Shown piece by piece: positions 26,574 to 34,682 of a DNA stretch of 43,833 nucleotides. The notes beneath the pieces were generated by a model. That model saw only the letters and a list, made by a program, of their open reading frames with translations, made no database searches and had not been told where the DNA came from. Position 1 is the stretch's first letter. Every line of letters starts with the position of its first letter. Position numbers and translations under genes: made by a program. The stretch lies in NCBI GenBank assembly GCA_902797845.1, contig CADBUJ010000027.1, positions 1-43,833 of the forward strand, given 5' to 3'. The DNA is from an uncultured Eubacteriales bacterium (lineage in GTDB: Bacteria; Bacillota; Clostridia; Lachnospirales; Lachnospiraceae).

Positions 26574-26861
26574 ATGGTTAAGTACGAATTAGCATTAGTC
26601 ATCAGCACAAAGGTTGAGGATGAAGTCAGAGACGCTACTTTGGATAAGATTAAAGACATCATTGAAAAAGCCGGCGGAACCATCACAAATGTGGATGACT
26701 GGGGCAAAAGAAAACTGGCCTACGAGATTCAGAAAATGCCTGAAGGTTATTACTACTTCATAGCTTTCGATGCAGAGACTACCGTTCCTGCAGAGATCGA
26801 GAGCAGGGTAAGGATCGTAGACAATGTTATCCGTTACTTAGTTGTAAGACAGGATGCCTGA
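26574..26861 (+). CDS. rpsF: 30S ribosomal protein S6
   Basis: 95 residues. Start at 26574 follows AAAGGAGGTG; the open frame extends far upstream but that part is non-coding leader. The sequence shows the S6 ferredoxin-like fold: MVKYELALVIS, then GGTITNVDDWGKRKLAYEI and GYYYFIAF, ending IRYLVVRQ. S6 binds 16S rRNA with S18 in the platform of the 30S subunit. First gene of the rpsF-ssb-rpsR set, with the S18 gene two genes downstream. Expression is probably controlled by the leader structure described at 26506. Confidence 0.97.
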   Translation: MVKYELALVISTKVEDEVRDATLDKIKDIIEKAGGTITNVDDWGKRKLAYEIQKMPEGYYYFIAFDAETTVPAEIESRVRIVDNVIRYLVVRQDA

Positions 26862-26879
26862 CAGAAAGGTAGGGACAGC

Positions 26880-27323
26880 ATGAATAAGGTTATTTTAATG
26901 GGAAGGCTGACCAGAGATCCTGACATCAGATACACATCCGGAGACAATCAGACTGCTATAGCCAGATATTCTCTTGCCGTAAACCGCTCTTATGTAAGAG
27001 AGGGAGAAGCAGATGCAGATTTTATAAATTGCGTTGCTTTCGGCAGGAATGCGGAATTTGCGGAAAAGTACCTTAAGAAGGGTACAAAGATAGCGGTTGT
27101 CGGAAGGATACAGACAGGCAGCTATACCAACAAGGATAACGTAAAGGTCTATACAACAGATGTTGTGGTAGAAAATCAGGAATTTGCCGAAAGCAAGGCA
27201 GCAAGCGAGAGAAACGGATCAGGCAGCTCTTATGCAGAGTCTGCACCGGAACCCAGCGGAGATGCCATAGACGGTTTTATGAACATTCCTGATTCCATCG
27301 AAGACGAATTACCGTTTAAATAA
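26880..27323 (+). CDS. ssb: Single-stranded DNA-binding protein
   Basis: 147 residues; ATG at 26880, 18 bases after rpsF, behind AAAGGTAGG. The OB-fold spans residues 1-105 (MNKVILMGRLTRDPDIRYT, DFINCVAFGRNAEFAEKYL, VVGRIQTGSY). A flexible Ser/Gly/Pro linker follows and the acidic C-terminal tip is DELPFK, the docking peptide for replication and repair partners; it ends in PFK rather than the usual PF. SSB coats ssDNA as a tetramer. Co-transcription with rpsF and rpsR is conserved in Firmicutes. Confidence 0.97.
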   Translation: MNKVILMGRLTRDPDIRYTSGDNQTAIARYSLAVNRSYVREGEADADFINCVAFGRNAEFAEKYLKKGTKIAVVGRIQTGSYTNKDNVKVYTTDVVVENQEFAESKAASERNGSGSSYAESAPEPSGDAIDGFMNIPDSIEDELPFK

Positions 27324-27342
27324 TACGAAGGAGGAATAAATC

Positions 27343-27609
27343 GTGGCTGAAGAAAAAGATATCAGACCGGAAGGCGGCCAGATAAGAAGAAGACCTATCC
27401 GCAGAAGAAAGAAAGTATGTATATTCTGCGCAGATAAGAATGCAGTTATAGATTATAAGGATGTAAACAGAATGCGTAAATTTGTTTCCGAAAGAGGAAA
27501 GATCCTTCCCAGAAGGGTAACAGGCAATTGCGCAAAGCATCAAAGAGCAATGACTCTGGCCATCAAGAGGGCAAGACACGTAGCTCTTATGCCTTATATC
27601 GACGACTGA
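27343..27609 (+). CDS. rpsR: 30S ribosomal protein S18
   Basis: 88 residues. GTG start at 27343 behind AAGGAGGAATAAATC. The core motifs [24 protein letters not shown] and [16 protein letters not shown] are characteristic of S18, the S6 partner in the 30S platform. The CxxC-containing strand (zinc-type variant) is retained, along with the internal Cys in GNCAKHQ. The N-terminal 20 residues are basic and extended. Last gene of the operon, with a strong terminator 16 bases beyond. Confidence 0.97.
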   Translation: MAEEKDIRPEGGQIRRRPIRRRKKVCIFCADKNAVIDYKDVNRMRKFVSERGKILPRRVTGNCAKHQRAMTLAIKRARHVALMPYIDD

Positions 27610-27624
27610 TACAAAAGATGAGCA

Positions 27625-27660
27625 AAAGACCACAGAAGATCCTGTGGTCTTTTTTATTTT
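27625..27660 (+). terminator. Terminator of the rpsF-ssb-rpsR operon
   Basis: AAAGACCACAG / CTGTGGTCTTT (11-bp perfect stem, 6-base loop) continues directly into a T-rich run. Confidence 0.95.
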
Positions 27661-27676
27661 ATTTGTATCATCTTAA

Positions 27677-27705
27677 TTGCAAATATTACGGAATTTGCAT
27701 ATGAT
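27677..27705 (+). promoter_or_regulatory. Promoter of the GTPase-nuclease fusion gene
   Basis: TTGCAA (27677-27682), 17-base spacer, TATGAT (27700-27705). Predicted start is near 27712, giving a leader of about 75 bases with ATAATAGGC repeated twice. Confidence 0.6.
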
Positions 27706-27711
27706 TTCAAT

Positions 27712-27741
27712 ATGAGCTCTTTTATGGGTCTCTATTTATAA
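27712..27741 (+). other. Possible short (9-codon) leader open frame
   Basis: ATG at 27712 opens MSSFMGLYL-stop and coincides with the predicted transcription start, so it would be leaderless. Antibiotic-responsive ribosomal protection genes often have small leader peptides. With no ribosome binding site and only 9 codons, this may be chance. Confidence 0.2.
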
Positions 27742-27786
27742 TAGGCATAATAGGCAAAAAAGAAGGATCTTTTAAGGTTTTAATAT

Positions 27787-30477
27787 ATGAGCATCAAAAG
27801 TTCTGATAATTACAAAATAACCATCGGTATATGTGCCCCTGTGGATGCGGGAAAAACTACTCTTTCAGAGCAGCTTTTGTTCCTTGGCAATGCCATAAGC
27901 AGGGTGGGCCGTGTGGACAATATGGATTCCTTCCTGGATACGGAGCAGATGGAAAGGGAAAGGGGAATTACCATCATATCCAAACAGGCATGCTTTACTT
28001 CAGAATACGAAGGAAAGGTCTTGGAATACACTCTTCTGGATACGCCGGGGCATGATGACCTTACCCCGGAAACGGAAAGGGTATTGTCTGTACTTGATAT
28101 GTGCATTCTCCTTATATCGGCTGCAGATGGTATCGGTTACAGGGATATTGCCCTTTGGCGGTTATTGGAAAGCTACAATGTTCCGGTGATCATTTTCGTT
28201 AATAAAATGGATCAGATAAATGATGAAGCCATTTTTAAGAAAGAGATCTTCCTCTCCATGCATAAAGACTTTTCCGACGGTGTTCTGGATATAGAAGATC
28301 TTTATGACGAAGAAACATGCGAATACCTGTCTCTTATTGATGACGGGCTCATGGATATTTGGGAAGAGAAGGGTGCTTTTTCTTATAAGGATGTATCTCC
28401 ATACTTCCGCCGCAGGAAGGTCTTTCCCGTTATATTCGGTTCCGCCCTTAAGGGAATTAACATGGATATGCTTCTTGAAAGGCTTAACAGTCTGGCAGAA
28501 CCTTTCCCTGCAAAGGATGAGCTTTCTGCCACTGTCTTTAAAACAGGCAGAGGAAAGCAGGGAGAGAGGCTTACCTTTATAAAGCTTAAAGGGGGAATAT
28601 TACGACCCAGGGACGAGATCGAGACAGTAAAGGACGGGGAATCAGAAAAAGAAAAGATAAATGAGATACGCATTTATTCCGGAGAAAAATACGTAAGGGC
28701 AGATACGGCTGTCCCGGGGGGGATATATGCTCTTACAGGTCTTAATAAGACATATACGGGACAGGGCATAGGTGCGGAAAAGGATCTGCCGGCAAACCTT
28801 GTACAGCCCTCTCTTAAATGGAGCATAGTTGCAAACGGAGAGGATCCTCTTAAGGCATTCAGGCTCTTAAAGGAGCTGGAGGATGAGGAACCGTTGCTTA
28901 ATATATCATTCAATGAAAGGACTCGTGAGATAACGGCAGACATCACAGGAGAGATCCAGCGTGATGTTATAAAAAGAAGAGCCATGGACAGGCTGGGCCT
29001 TTCAATAGATTACAAACTGCCGAGAGTAATATATAAGGAGACCATAAAAGGACCCGTAGAAGGGGTAGGACATTTTGAACCTCTCCGCCATTATGCGGAG
29101 GTGCATTTGCTTATGGAGCCCTTGAGCCGGAATTCCGGTCTTGTTTTCGAAAGCAGATGTCCGGTAGATGAGCTTGCAATAAACTGGCAGAGACTTGTTT
29201 TGACTCATCTTAAGGAGAAGAGGCATAAGGGTGTATTAACGGGAAGCGATATTACAGACATAAAGATAACCCTTGTGGCAGGTAAAGCTCATTTAAAGCA
29301 TACGGAAGGCGGAGATTTCAGACAGGCCGTGTACAGAGCTGTAAGGCAGGGCCTTATGACAGCAGAGAACATGCTGCTTGAGCCATATTACGATTTTTCC
29401 ATGGAGCTTCCTAACACATATGTGGGAAAGATCATGACAGAGCTTGAGAACATGGGCGCAACATTTTCTCTTCCCGAAATAAACGGGGATATATCCGTTA
29501 TAAAGGGAAGAGCCCCTGTTTTAGCCATGGTGCCCTTTACAGCGGATTTCAGAACATTTACCAAGGGGCAGGGACATTTATTTACCATGGCAGCAGGATA
29601 TGATGTATGTCATGATGCCGAAAGTGTGATAAAGGGATCTTTATATGATCCGGATGAAGATATTGCAAATCCCTCGTCATCTGTCTTTTGCAGTCACGGA
29701 TCGGGAGATATCATTCCCTGGGACAGAGTGCAGGAATATATGGCTATCCCGTATAAAACGGATCATCATCCTGCCGTACGGAAGGCTGCATATGAAACGG
29801 ATGATGCAGCGGAAAAAAGGTCAGCCGCTCCTGTTACTGAGGAGGAATTGATAAAGATATTTGAAAAGACCTACGGACCAATCAAAACGAGGCTTCCGGA
29901 GGCTCAAAAAAGGATATACGGCGGGGAAGAAAAGGAATGGGTGCCGAAAGGCAAGGCAAAGAAGGAAAAGTCTTATCTTCTTGTGGACGGCTACAATATT
30001 ATTTATGCCTGGGATGACCTGAGAAAGCTGGCGGATCAGGATATCAAGGCGGCCAGGGACAGGCTTGTGGATATCCTTTCCAACTTTGCCGGTTATTCTA
30101 AATACCATATAGTCTGTGTATTTGACGCTTATCTTGTAAAGGAGAGCGCAGAAAGAACATTCAGACAGAATAATGTGGATATCGTTTTTACGAAGCAGGC
30201 TGAAACGGCAGATCTTTACATTGAAAAAGCGGCCAAGGATCTGAGTAAGAATTATTATGTTACTGTTGCCACATCTGATTATGTAGAACAGGTCATCATT
30301 TATTCCGCCGGTGCAGAAAGATTCTCTGCCAGAGATCTTTTGCAGCTTATAATAGAAACGGAGCAGGAGATCAGAGAGAATTATATATCAGAAGCGGAGC
30401 CCGGAAGAAAAGGAACCTCGTCCACAATGGAAAAGGCCCTTCGTGATGCCGGATATCTGGAAGAGGAAACGGAGTAA
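27787..30477 (+). CDS. TetM/EF-G-type ribosomal GTPase fused to a C-terminal NYN/YacP (Rae1-like) nuclease domain
   Basis: 896 residues. GTPase motifs are intact: P-loop D20-A-G-K-T-T25, D85-T-P-G-H89 and N139-K-M-D142. EF-G-like domains II-V follow to about residue 690, with a TetM-like tip segment (MVPFTADFRTFTKGQG). TetM is about 640 residues, so about 165 are extra. After a charged linker, residues 726-870 match the NYN_YacP fold: D734 in LLVDGYN, D780 in VCVFDAY, D809 in ETAD and D831 in ATSD. Bacillus YacP (Rae1) is an endoribonuclease that cuts mRNA in the ribosomal A site. The fusion implies a GTPase that docks at the A site and delivers, or is coupled to, a cutting domain. The ribosome binding site is weak (TTTTAAGG). 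True drug resistance activity is unproven; a Clostridia-specific housekeeping rescue factor is an alternative. Confidence 0.9.
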   Translation: MSIKSSDNYKITIGICAPVDAGKTTLSEQLLFLGNAISRVGRVDNMDSFLDTEQMERERGITIISKQACFTSEYEGKVLEYTLLDTPGHDDLTPETERVLSVLDMCILLISAADGIGYRDIALWRLLESYNVPVIIFVNKMDQINDEAIFKKEIFLSMHKDFSDGVLDIEDLYDEETCEYLSLIDDGLMDIWEEKGAFSYKDVSPYFRRRKVFPVIFGSALKGINMDMLLERLNSLAEPFPAKDELSATVFKTGRGKQGERLTFIKLKGGILRPRDEIETVKDGESEKEKINEIRIYSGEKYVRADTAVPGGIYALTGLNKTYTGQGIGAEKDLPANLVQPSLKWSIVANGEDPLKAFRLLKELEDEEPLLNISFNERTREITADITGEIQRDVIKRRAMDRLGLSIDYKLPRVIYKETIKGPVEGVGHFEPLRHYAEVHLLMEPLSRNSGLVFESRCPVDELAINWQRLVLTHLKEKRHKGVLTGSDITDIKITLVAGKAHLKHTEGGDFRQAVYRAVRQGLMTAENMLLEPYYDFSMELPNTYVGKIMTELENMGATFSLPEINGDISVIKGRAPVLAMVPFTADFRTFTKGQGHLFTMAAGYDVCHDAESVIKGSLYDPDEDIANPSSSVFCSHGSGDIIPWDRVQEYMAIPYKTDHHPAVRKAAYETDDAAEKRSAAPVTEEELIKIFEKTYGPIKTRLPEAQKRIYGGEEKEWVPKGKAKKEKSYLLVDGYNIIYAWDDLRKLADQDIKAARDRLVDILSNFAGYSKYHIVCVFDAYLVKESAERTFRQNNVDIVFTKQAETADLYIEKAAKDLSKNYYVTVATSDYVEQVIIYSAGAERFSARDLLQLIIETEQEIRENYISEAEPGRKGTSSTMEKALRDAGYLEEETE

Positions 30478-30501
30478 ATAAAAAGTTGTTTTTAGGGAAG
30501 C

Positions 30502-30669
30502 GGAGTAAATAAAAAAGGTTGTGCCGAAGGATCGCAGCGAAGCGAAGCCGGAAGGCAAAGGAGTAAATAAAAAAGGTTGTGCCGAAGGATCGCAGCGAAG
30601 CGAAGCCGGAAGGAAAAAGGAGTAAATAAAAAAGGTTGTGCCGGAGGATCGCAGCGAAGCGAAGCCGTA
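30502..30669 (+). repeat. Three tandem 58-59 bp repeats after the GTPase-nuclease gene
   Basis: Units start at 30502, 30560 and 30619. Each reads GGAGTAAATAAAAAAGGTTG, then TGCCGAAGGATCGCAGCGAA, then a GCGAAGCCG-type end with small differences. A partial copy of the first 19 bases spans the stop codon of the preceding gene (30471-30489), so the array looks expanded from the gene end. No spacers, so not CRISPR. Each unit carries a copy of the 5' arm of the terminator at 30622-30690. Confidence 0.9.
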
Positions 30670-30690
30670 GGCACAACCTTTTTTATTTAC
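30622..30690. terminator. Bidirectional terminator with a 21-bp perfect stem
   Basis: Bases 30622-30642 are exactly complementary to 30670-30690 with a 27-base loop. The stem ends in A6/T6 on both sides, so it can stop transcription from the plus-strand GTPase gene and from the minus-strand lipoprotein gene. Identical 5' arms at 30505-30525 and 30563-30583 can compete for the same 3' arm. Confidence 0.88.
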
Positions 30691-30696
30691 GACACC

Positions 30697-31065
30697 TTAT
30701 TCAAACTTCTCCAAAGAGAAAGTATACTTATCTCCGTCATTAACGGGAGTGGTGCTTACACCCTCAGATGCATAAACGCCGTTAACGTAGAAATTCCAAT
30801 AGTAATCATCGCCCTGTTCATTGTCCAGGATAGAAGTAACGAATTCGCCGTACTCGCCGTCTTCCGTTACAACCTTAAGATCTTCATTCTCCTTAAGGAC
30901 GCCTAAAAGGAATTCTTCGTCTGTAGATACACTTTCGTTATAGATCTTGTTCTTCTCTCTGTCATAGACGAGTATCTCGACTTCTTTGCCGCCTTTTTTG
31001 CCACAACCTGCTATAGCAAGAACAACCAGCAGGGCTATAAGCATTTTAGAAACTTTTCTAAGCAT
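30697..31065 (-). CDS. DUF4430 lipoprotein
   Basis: 122 residues; ATG at 31065 follows GGAGG at 6 bases. Lipobox LAIAGC with C21 predicts lipid anchoring to the membrane outer face. The mature part has a strand pattern ending YYWNFYVNGVYASEGVSTTPVN-like and GDKYTFSLE, which matches the DUF4430 (transcobalamin C-terminal-like) beta-grasp domain. In other Firmicutes this domain occurs in surface proteins and cobamide- or ligand-binding lipoproteins; the ligand here is unknown. It is single-gene, with its own promoter and the shared terminator at 30622. Confidence 0.85.
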   Translation of the reverse strand: MLRKVSKMLIALLVVLAIAGCGKKGGKEVEILVYDREKNKIYNESVSTDEEFLLGVLKENEDLKVVTEDGEYGEFVTSILDNEQGDDYYWNFYVNGVYASEGVSTTPVNDGDKYTFSLEKFE

Positions 31066-31113
31066 AACAAGCCTCCGTAAAATATTTTACCGTCAATTTT
31101 GATCGGTATGTTA

Positions 31114-31141
31114 ATTATAATTAATAACTATATTTTTGCAA
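31114..31141 (-). promoter_or_regulatory. Promoter of the DUF4430 lipoprotein gene
   Basis: Minus-strand TTGCAA (31136-31141), 16-base spacer, TATAAT (31114-31119). A 14-base perfect AT palindrome (GTAAAATATTTTAC, 31077-31090) lies in the leader beside the ribosome binding site. The -35 touches the end of prs, so some read-through from prs is also possible; I see no terminator between them. Confidence 0.55.
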
Positions 31142-31150
31142 CAATTCCCC

Positions 31151-32308
31151 TTATCTGTTAAGCAGGGTCTTGATCTTCTCGTTGGGATCAAGAAGAAGGG
31201 ATATGGACTGGTCATGGTTCAAGGACTCGATGAGTATGGCTATATATTTGCTCATATCCACATTTATATAATAAGGTTTTTCAAGAAGCTCAGGGATCTG
31301 ATATATAAGGTTGGATGTAAGTACCCTGTCGATTATTCCATCTTCGTAAGCCTTGTCGAATTCATCAAAGCCGTTCGTAAAGAGGCCGAAGGTAACACTT
31401 GCGATGACTCTTCTGGCATTTCTTTCTTTTAACTGCTTTGCCACATCAAGGAGACTTTCTCCTGAAGATATCATATCATCAACGATGATAACATCCTTGC
31501 CGTCTACGGAATCCCCCAGGAATTCGTGGGCAACTATAGGGTTTCTTCCGTTTACAACAGTGGTGTAGTCCCTTCTTTTGTAGAACATTCCCACATCAAG
31601 CTGGAGCATATTTGCGTAGTAGATGGCTCTCCACATGGCGCCCTCATCGGGGGAGATTACCATTACATGATCCTTGTCGAATTTCAGATCATCTATATTG
31701 CGGACCATTGCCTTTATAAACTGATAAATAGGGAGGATGTTGTCGAAACCTTTTATAGGTATGGCCGCCTGCATCCTGGGATCATGAGCATCAAAGGTAA
31801 GTATATTGTCAACGCCCATCTGAGCCAGTTCCTGAAGTGCCATTGCCGAATCAAGGGATTCTCTGTTGTTGCGCTTGTGCTGACGGCTTTCATAGAGGAA
31901 AGGCATTATAACATTTATCCTTTTTGCCTTGCCGCCAACTGCGGCGATTATCCTTTTAAGATCTGCAAAATGGTCGTCGGGAGACATCCTGTTTTCCACA
32001 CCGAACATCTTGTATGTCATGGAATGGTTAAGTACATCAGTGATGATGTAAAGGTCCTTACCTCTGACTGTTTCGTCGATGGTACCTTTGCCTTCTCCGG
32101 AACCGAAACGGCTGCAGTGTGCCTTGATTATATAATTATCCTTCTGATAATTCTTGAAATGAAGGCTGTTTAAGTGCTCGCTCTCTCTTTCCTTCCTCCA
32201 GGCGGATATATAATAATTTACCTTCTCGCCCAGTTCCTTGCATCCTTCGGTGATGATGCCCAGCTCACCCACCGGAAGGAAATCATTCAAATTGTCAAAT
32301 GTGGACAT
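31151..32308 (-). CDS. prs: Ribose-phosphate pyrophosphokinase (PRPP synthetase)
   Basis: 385 residues, longer than the usual 310-320. ATG at 32308 follows GGGAGG. Recognisable features are MPFLYESRQHKR (catalytic flexible-loop region), the DAHDPRM segment, VISPDEGAM and the PRPP-binding loop DVIIVDDMISSGESLLD. The enzyme makes PRPP from ribose-5-phosphate and ATP for nucleotide, His and Trp synthesis, in the cytosol. The extra length lies in an N-terminal extension and insertions typical of a long variant seen in clostridia; whether it is allosterically regulated like the classic type is unclear. It lies 22 bases after dnaC-like gene and is probably in one transcript with it. Confidence 0.93.
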   Translation of the reverse strand: MSTFDNLNDFLPVGELGIITEGCKELGEKVNYYISAWRKERESEHLNSLHFKNYQKDNYIIKAHCSRFGSGEGKGTIDETVRGKDLYIITDVLNHSMTYKMFGVENRMSPDDHFADLKRIIAAVGGKAKRINVIMPFLYESRQHKRNNRESLDSAMALQELAQMGVDNILTFDAHDPRMQAAIPIKGFDNILPIYQFIKAMVRNIDDLKFDKDHVMVISPDEGAMWRAIYYANMLQLDVGMFYKRRDYTTVVNGRNPIVAHEFLGDSVDGKDVIIVDDMISSGESLLDVAKQLKERNARRVIASVTFGLFTNGFDEFDKAYEDGIIDRVLTSNLIYQIPELLEKPYYINVDMSKYIAILIESLNHDQSISLLLDPNEKIKTLLNR

Positions 32309-32330
32309 TGTGTGCCTCCCTGAAAAACAT

Positions 32331-33332
32331 TTATTTATGATTATGGCTTGAAATAGCTTTTACAAGCCGTATATCATCACCCATCATGAGATAGATCTCG
32401 AAGCCTGAAAACAGTCTGGAAAAGATCCTGTCTGTGTACCGTTCCTTTATATCTCCCAGAGAAAGGTTCGTTGATATAATGGTGGACTGCTTTTTGATCA
32501 TCCTTCTGTCCAAAAGGGCGAAGAGCTGGGAATCTGTAAAGGCATTGTGAAGCTCTGTGCCAAGATCGTCTATGATAAGAAGATCTGTATGGTAAAGCCT
32601 TTCCATAAGAACGGCTGCTTCCCCTGCTTCCTCCTCCTGACCAAAAGTGCTGTTTGTAAATATATCCTTAAGGGTTATGGCCGTCACATAATAAACGGAC
32701 ATACCCTTCTTTATAAGCTCTGACCCTATGCATGCGGAAAGGAAGGTCTTGCCGACGCCTGTGCCGCCGTAGAAAAGCATGTTGACGGGTTCTTTTTCAG
32801 CGTTTTCTATAAATTTTATGCTGTCCGCAAGAGCCTTTCTCGCGTAATCCCTGGGGCTGGCGTTGTCATCATCAGATGTCTCCGGATACATATCAAGATC
32901 GAAATCCCTTATGCTCTTGTCCTGGAGTATCACATTGAGCTCTTTATCTGCATCATTGTAAAAGAGCTCTGCCATGGCCTTCGAAAAGCAATGACATTTC
33001 TGCCCGTCCACATAGCCTGTATCCCTGCAGTCCCTGCAATGGTATATGTCATCCAGATAGTCCAGAGGATAACCGTTTTCCTTAAGAAGAAGATCCAGCT
33101 TTTCCTCCGTCTCCTTAAGGCGGGAACTGATATCCATATATCCCTTATCCCCTGAGATACGCATCTTTACCGCATTTACAGACATTTCCGCCATGGAGTC
33201 GCAGAGTGCCTTATAACCGGGCACCTTCTCGTAAAGCTCCTCCAGACGGCTGAAATAAAGGGCTCTGTCTTCGGAACGCAAAGCGTCGTAGTATCTTGTT
33301 ACAGCATTGTATTGTTCGTTAGTTAATGCCAC
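32331..33332 (-). CDS. dnaC: DnaC/DnaI-type helicase loader ATPase
   Basis: 333 residues; GTG start at 33332 with AAGGAG 7 bases before it. An N-terminal helical region holds a zinc-type cysteine set (C99, C102, C113, C115). The AAA+ core has Walker A GGTGVGKT (189-196), Walker B LLIIDDLG (D255, D256) and sensor I STNLS. Such proteins load the replicative helicase DnaB/DnaC at origins and restarted forks. The DnaD-domain gene lies 9 bases upstream in the same transcript, matching the classical DnaB/DnaD/DnaI loading partners. Naming: in Bacillus the equivalent is called dnaI. Confidence 0.92.
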   Translation of the reverse strand: MALTNEQYNAVTRYYDALRSEDRALYFSRLEELYEKVPGYKALCDSMAEMSVNAVKMRISGDKGYMDISSRLKETEEKLDLLLKENGYPLDYLDDIYHCRDCRDTGYVDGQKCHCFSKAMAELFYNDADKELNVILQDKSIRDFDLDMYPETSDDDNASPRDYARKALADSIKFIENAEKEPVNMLFYGGTGVGKTFLSACIGSELIKKGMSVYYVTAITLKDIFTNSTFGQEEEAGEAAVLMERLYHTDLLIIDDLGTELHNAFTDSQLFALLDRRMIKKQSTIISTNLSLGDIKERYTDRIFSRLFSGFEIYLMMGDDIRLVKAISSHNHK

Positions 33333-33341
33333 GATATCTCC

Positions 33342-34376
33342 TTAATTGTTTACAGCTTTAAGAGGCTTGTTTACCAAAAGTTTTTCAAGTTCCGCAAAAT
33401 CGTAGGATCTCTGAGAGAATCCGCCGAACTGGTTTTTCTTGTTCTTGGTGTTCTTTTGTGATGATGTATTTTCAGGATCCTTTTCCTCTATCTCTTCCAC
33501 AGTTTTATATCCTGCATCATGCCAGTTTGAAAGGATCTTTTCCACATATGACAATGAATTGCGGTTTTGGGCAATAGCTCTTTCTCCGGCAAGGATAAGG
33601 ATATCAGTGCCGAAACCGAAGCGGCTGTACCAGCTGTCCAGTGTCCTTATTTCCTTTTCCGTGGGAGCGTGTGAAGAGCGGCCCATGGCCTTAAGAACGG
33701 AATAATATTTTTCCGATCTGGATTTAACCTGAAGCTTAGCCTTTTCAACCGTATCTATGCCTTCTTCCTTCCAGTTTATGGCCACCTTTCTCATATAAGC
33801 TGAGGAGGTCTTCTGGCTGTCTACACAGTACTGGAAAAGATAATCGCAAAGATCCATGGAAAATCCCAATTCGTTATACAAAAAGTCTATATCGGATGTA
33901 TTTACGGGAGTTATGGTCTTGCCCATATAGCCTTCAAATATCTGATACAGCTGGGAAAGCTCCTCCTCAGATCTCTGAGCTGCCGCAATATCTTTTTCGG
34001 AAGAAGTATCCTCGGCAGCAATATCTTCGATGATATCCACGGAGTCATCATCTTCAGCCGTATCTGCCTGTTCATGCTTTGTTATGGGATTAAGCACCAC
34101 CTTAAGATCATCTTTCTTTGTGATGCCGGAGAGCTTAATAAGGCCTTCGTCCCTCCAGTAGCGGAGGGCCCTTTTAACATCATTTTCGGTGAAGTTTAAG
34201 GTATCTGCTATGGATGCCACGGAAAGTTCCCTGTCGGCTTCCTGTCGGCTCCTTAAAAGGAACAGGTATACCTTAAGGAACTCACCGTTCGCCTTGACCA
34301 TGTATTCGTCCAGAAATGTGTTGGGAATAGTGGTTACATGTTGATCTATATTAGAGTATAAACTGATCTTGCTCAT
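33342..34376 (-). CDS. DnaD-domain replication initiation protein
   Basis: 344 residues from the ATG at 34376; the frame continues 20 codons upstream, but those overlap the promoter. The ribosome binding site is imperfect (AGGCAGGTC). Residues about 1-90 form a winged-helix domain (LSVASIADTLNFTENDVKRALRYW). A low-complexity acidic linker (about 110-150) precedes a DnaB_2/DnaD domain (about 155-225, YQIFEGYMGKTITPVN...YVDSQKTSSAYMRK-like) and a second related repeat with WYSRFGFGTDILILA. DnaD-type proteins remodel DNA and help the helicase loader. It is the first gene of a DnaD-DnaC-prs unit. Confidence 0.9.
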   Translation of the reverse strand: MSKISLYSNIDQHVTTIPNTFLDEYMVKANGEFLKVYLFLLRSRQEADRELSVASIADTLNFTENDVKRALRYWRDEGLIKLSGITKKDDLKVVLNPITKHEQADTAEDDDSVDIIEDIAAEDTSSEKDIAAAQRSEEELSQLYQIFEGYMGKTITPVNTSDIDFLYNELGFSMDLCDYLFQYCVDSQKTSSAYMRKVAINWKEEGIDTVEKAKLQVKSRSEKYYSVLKAMGRSSHAPTEKEIRTLDSWYSRFGFGTDILILAGERAIAQNRNSLSYVEKILSNWHDAGYKTVEEIEEKDPENTSSQKNTKNKKNQFGGFSQRSYDFAELEKLLVNKPLKAVNN

Positions 34377-34426
34377 TCGTATCTGACCTGCCTGTATGTT
34401 GGTTGCGGCTCTTATCCGCGGGGCTA

Positions 34427-34435
34427 AGTATAACA
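34427..34435 (-). promoter_or_regulatory. Extended -10 promoter of the dnaD-dnaC-prs unit
   Basis: Minus-strand TGTTATACT, an extended -10 (TGn plus TATACT), with only a T-rich, poor -35. It is about 50 bases ahead of the dnaD-like ATG. The remaining 190 bases towards murC contain no gene I can support. Confidence 0.4.
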
Positions 34436-34625
34436 CAGAACGGGATTTCGGAAAAATCCACAGGGCCGATACAGTGCCATATCTGACACATGGGGAAACG
34501 GTGTATAAGTGGGATTATTCATATTCGGTTTTTTTATACATTTCGTGTCCCCTAATGCTCTTTTGTGCTCTGCCGCGAAAAGCAGGTCTCATTATTTAGC
34601 ATTTGATGCTCTATGCATAAAAAAT

Positions 34626-34671
34626 ATCCACGAAGCTTTTAAGGGGTACAACCCTTAAAAAATTCGTGGAT
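34626..34671 (-). terminator. Terminator of murC
   Basis: Long two-part hairpin: ATCCACGAA / TTCGTGGAT outer stem (9 bp), small internal loop, TTTTAAGGG / CCCTTAAAA inner stem (9 bp) with a 6-base loop. On the minus strand it is followed by ATTTTTTA. It begins 12 bases after the murC stop codon. Confidence 0.88.
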
Positions 34672-34682
34672 AATGTGCAAAA

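Noticed and set aside
27787..30477. Calling the gene a tetracycline resistance gene (tetM)
   Set aside because: The GTPase is TetM-like, but its length, fused nuclease and housekeeping-like context do not show drug resistance. The call is limited to the family.
30502..30669. CRISPR-like array
   Set aside because: Units are directly adjacent with no unique spacers and only three copies; each contains terminator sequence.
30371..30676. Minus-strand open frames of 60-101 codons across the tandem repeats
   Set aside because: They have no ribosome binding site, repeat the same peptide three times because of the DNA repeats, and lie over a terminator and the end of a well-supported gene.
31089..31101. 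TTGACG as -35 of the DUF4430 gene (minus strand)
   Set aside because: Its -10 would fall inside the coding region; the TTGCAA-N16-TATAAT pair further upstream fits better.
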